Of a stretch of DNA of 7,158 bases, positions 5,577 to 7,158 are shown piece by piece. Position 1 is the stretch's first letter. The number at the start of each line of letters is the position of its first letter. Origin of the DNA: Citricoccus sp. WCRC_4 (lineage in GTDB: Bacteria > Actinomycetota > Actinomycetes > Actinomycetales > Micrococcaceae). The stretch is taken from NCBI GenBank assembly GCA_026645375.1, contig JAPFFX010000060.1, positions 1 to 7,158 on the forward strand. Direction: 5' to 3'. The notes under the pieces are model-generated. The model was not told the origin of the DNA. It did not search any database and saw nothing but the letters and a program-made list of their open reading frames with translations. Position numbers and translations under genes: made by a program.

Positions 5577-5581
5577 ATGAG

Positions 5582-7158
5582 ATGACCGAGAGTTCCGCGC
5601 CCGCCACCGGATTGCCGCCGACCGCCGTCGACCCCGAGGTAGCGGAGCAGGAGGAGCGGAAGTGGACACCGGGAAAGATCATCCTCTGGGCGGTCATCGC
5701 CCTGGTCGGCGGCATCGCGTGGGCCATCCTGGCCATCTCCCGCGGCGAGACGATCAACGCCATCTGGTTCGTGTTCGCCGCCGTGTGCACCTACCTCATC
5801 GCCTACCGCTTCTACTCGAAGTTCATCGAGCGGAAGATCACGCGGCCGGATGACACCCGGGCCACGCCGGCCGAGTACAACAACAACGGGCGGGACTTCA
5901 TGCCGACGGACCGGCGGGTCCTGTTCGGCCACCACTTCGCGGCGATCGCGGGCGCCGGCCCCCTCGTCGGCCCCGTCCTCGCGGCCCAGATGGGCTACCT
6001 GCCGGGGACCGTGTGGATCATCATCGGCGTGGTCCTGGCCGGTGCCGTCCAGGACTACCTCGTCATGTTCTTCTCGATGCGCCGCGGGGGCCGCTCCCTG
6101 GGCCAGATGGCCCGGGAGGAACTGGGGATCATCGGCGGCACCGCCGCCCTGATCGCCACCCTGACGATCATGATCATCATCGTGGCGATCCTGGCGCTGG
6201 TCGTCGTCAACGCCCTCGGCGAGTCCGCCTGGGGCGTGTACTCGGTGGCCCTGACCATTCCGATCGCCCTGTTCATGGGCGTCTACCTGCGCTTCCTCCG
6301 CCCGGGCAGGGTGATGGAGGTCTCCGTGATCGGCTTCGCGCTGCTGATGTTCGCGATCATCTCGGGCCGCTGGGTCGCCGAGTCCGCCTGGGGCGCCGAG
6401 CTGTTCAGCCTGGACCGCACCACCATCGCCTGGGCGATCATCGTCTACGGTTTCGTGGCCGCCGTCCTGCCAGTGTGGCTGCTCCTGGCCCCGCGCGACT
6501 ACCTCTCGACCTTCATGAAGATCGGCGTCATCGGCCTGCTGGCCATCGCGATCGTCGTGGTGCGCCCGGAGATCTCCGTGCCGGCCTTCTCCGAGTTCGC
6601 CGGACGCGAGGACGGGCCGGTCGTTCCCGGGTCGCTGTTCCCCTTCCTCTTCGTCACCATCGCCTGCGGGGCGTTGTCGGGGTTCCACGCCCTGATCTCC
6701 TCCGGGACCACGCCGAAGCTCGTCGAGAAGGAGCGGCAGACCCGGTTCCTCGGCTACGGCGGAATGCTCATGGAGTCCTTCGTCGCGATCATGGCGCTGG
6801 TCGCGGCGATCTCCATCGACCGCGGCGTCTACTTCGCCATGAACTCCTCGGCGGCCGTCACCGGGGGCACCGTGGAGGGCGCCGTCCAGTTCGTCAACTC
6901 ACTGGGGCTCATGGGCGTCAACCTCACCCCGGAGGCGCTCACGGACCTGGCGGCCAACGTCGGCGAGGAGTCCGTGGTGTCCCGCACCGGTGGCGCCCCG
7001 ACGCTGGCCGTGGGCATCGCCACCATCATGAACCAGTGGTTCGGCGGTCCCGCGATGATGGGCTTCTGGTACCACTTCGCGATCATGTTCGAGGCCCTGT
7101 TCATCCTCACCGCCGTGGACGCGGGCACCCGCGTGGCCCGGTTCATGCTCCAGGACAC
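5582..7158 (+). CDS. cstA: Carbon starvation protein CstA (peptide/pyruvate transporter family), C-terminus cut by the window edge
   Basis: 525 residues are present; the family is usually about 700 or more, so the C-terminal part is outside. CstA-family permeases import peptides and, in E. coli CstA and its paralogue BtsT, pyruvate, and are induced when carbon runs low. The N-terminus (1-30) is polar and cytoplasmic. Spans follow at about 33-53, 58-77, 117-137, 141-164, 186-211, 217-237, 246-262, 282-304, 310-327, 351-372, 393-412, 472-484 and 495-513. Strong signatures are FGHHFAAIAGAGPLVGPVLA (115-134), GVVLAGAVQDYL (149-160) and SGFHALISSGTTPKL (366-380). No break is seen. The ATG at 5582 follows GAGGG by 5 bp. 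It is divergent from the small membrane protein across 136 bp. In E. coli CRP controls cstA; I find no CRP/GlxR-like TGTGA-N6-TCACA site here, so any control must be different or lie outside the pattern I can see. Confidence 0.96.
   Translation, partial: MTESSAPATGLPPTAVDPEVAEQEERKWTPGKIILWAVIALVGGIAWAILAISRGETINAIWFVFAAVCTYLIAYRFYSKFIERKITRPDDTRATPAEYNNNGRDFMPTDRRVLFGHHFAAIAGAGPLVGPVLAAQMGYLPGTVWIIIGVVLAGAVQDYLVMFFSMRRGGRSLGQMAREELGIIGGTAALIATLTIMIIIVAILALVVVNALGESAWGVYSVALTIPIALFMGVYLRFLRPGRVMEVSVIGFALLMFAIISGRWVAESAWGAELFSLDRTTIAWAIIVYGFVAAVLPVWLLLAPRDYLSTFMKIGVIGLLAIAIVVVRPEISVPAFSEFAGREDGPVVPGSLFPFLFVTIACGALSGFHALISSGTTPKLVEKERQTRFLGYGGMLMESFVAIMALVAAISIDRGVYFAMNSSAAVTGGTVEGAVQFVNSLGLMGVNLTPEALTDLAANVGEESVVSRTGGAPTLAVGIATIMNQWFGGPAMMGFWYHFAIMFEALFILTAVDAGTRVARFMLQD

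Noticed and set aside
5446..5790. Upstream extension of the small membrane protein frame
   Set aside because: It would run antisense into the start of cstA and across the divergent promoter region. The sequence beginning at the ATG at 5445 already looks like a complete small protein.
5510..6688. A 392-codon minus-strand open frame opposite cstA
   Set aside because: The product is rich in Asp, Gly, His and Arg, as expected from antisense of a GC-rich membrane protein gene, and it overlaps the strongly supported cstA.
1..7158. tRNA, rRNA, CRISPR, insertion sequence, phage or toxin-antitoxin content
   Set aside because: No spaced direct repeats, transposase motifs, cloverleaf-like sequence or short paired toxin genes were seen by eye on either strand. 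A tRNAscan and an ISfinder search would settle this.

Overview
The window is high-GC DNA with dense genes, strong third-position G/C bias, GTG starts and -10 boxes of the TAGRRT kind. This points to an actinobacterium. The gene content and the protein flavour (DUF3151 next to class II aldolase, a SpoU-type methyltransferase with a GSTRSINAG motif) fit the Micrococcaceae or a close relative such as Micrococcus, Kocuria or Arthrobacter. That placement is inference from composition and remembered homologues, not a search.

Layout. Seven minus-strand genes fill positions 1-5445, read from right to left. A 109-residue small membrane protein (5445-5116) overlaps by 4 bp a SpoU/TrmH-family RNA 2'-O-methyltransferase (5119-4406). 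Next come an AI-2E-family membrane transporter (4313-2871) and class II fructose-bisphosphate aldolase, fba (2681-1659). These are followed by a one-TM coiled-coil protein (1604-1299), a DUF3151 protein (1250-822), and the N-terminal 272 residues of a beta-propeller lactonase (818 to the window edge). On the plus strand, from 5582 to the right edge, lies the first 525 residues of the carbon-starvation transporter CstA. It is divergent from the small membrane protein.

How the parts relate. The aldolase is core glycolysis/gluconeogenesis. The lactonase family includes 6-phosphogluconolactonase of the pentose phosphate pathway. CstA is a peptide/pyruvate uptake protein family tied to carbon starvation. 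The neighbourhood is therefore mostly central carbon metabolism and housekeeping, not a mobile or defence island. The fba-DUF3151 pairing is familiar from other actinobacteria. DUF3151 and lactonase are probably translationally coupled (3 bp apart), as are the small membrane protein and the methyltransferase (GTGA overlap).

The most distinctive non-coding signals are four: a perfect 28-bp palindrome between fba and the next gene; a two-hairpin leader in front of fba; a hairpin directly after the AI-2E stop codon; and a compact divergent promoter region with an 8-bp tandem repeat between the small membrane protein and cstA. I saw no RNA genes, CRISPR arrays, insertion sequences or phage genes, and nothing that supports a wholly new biological system.
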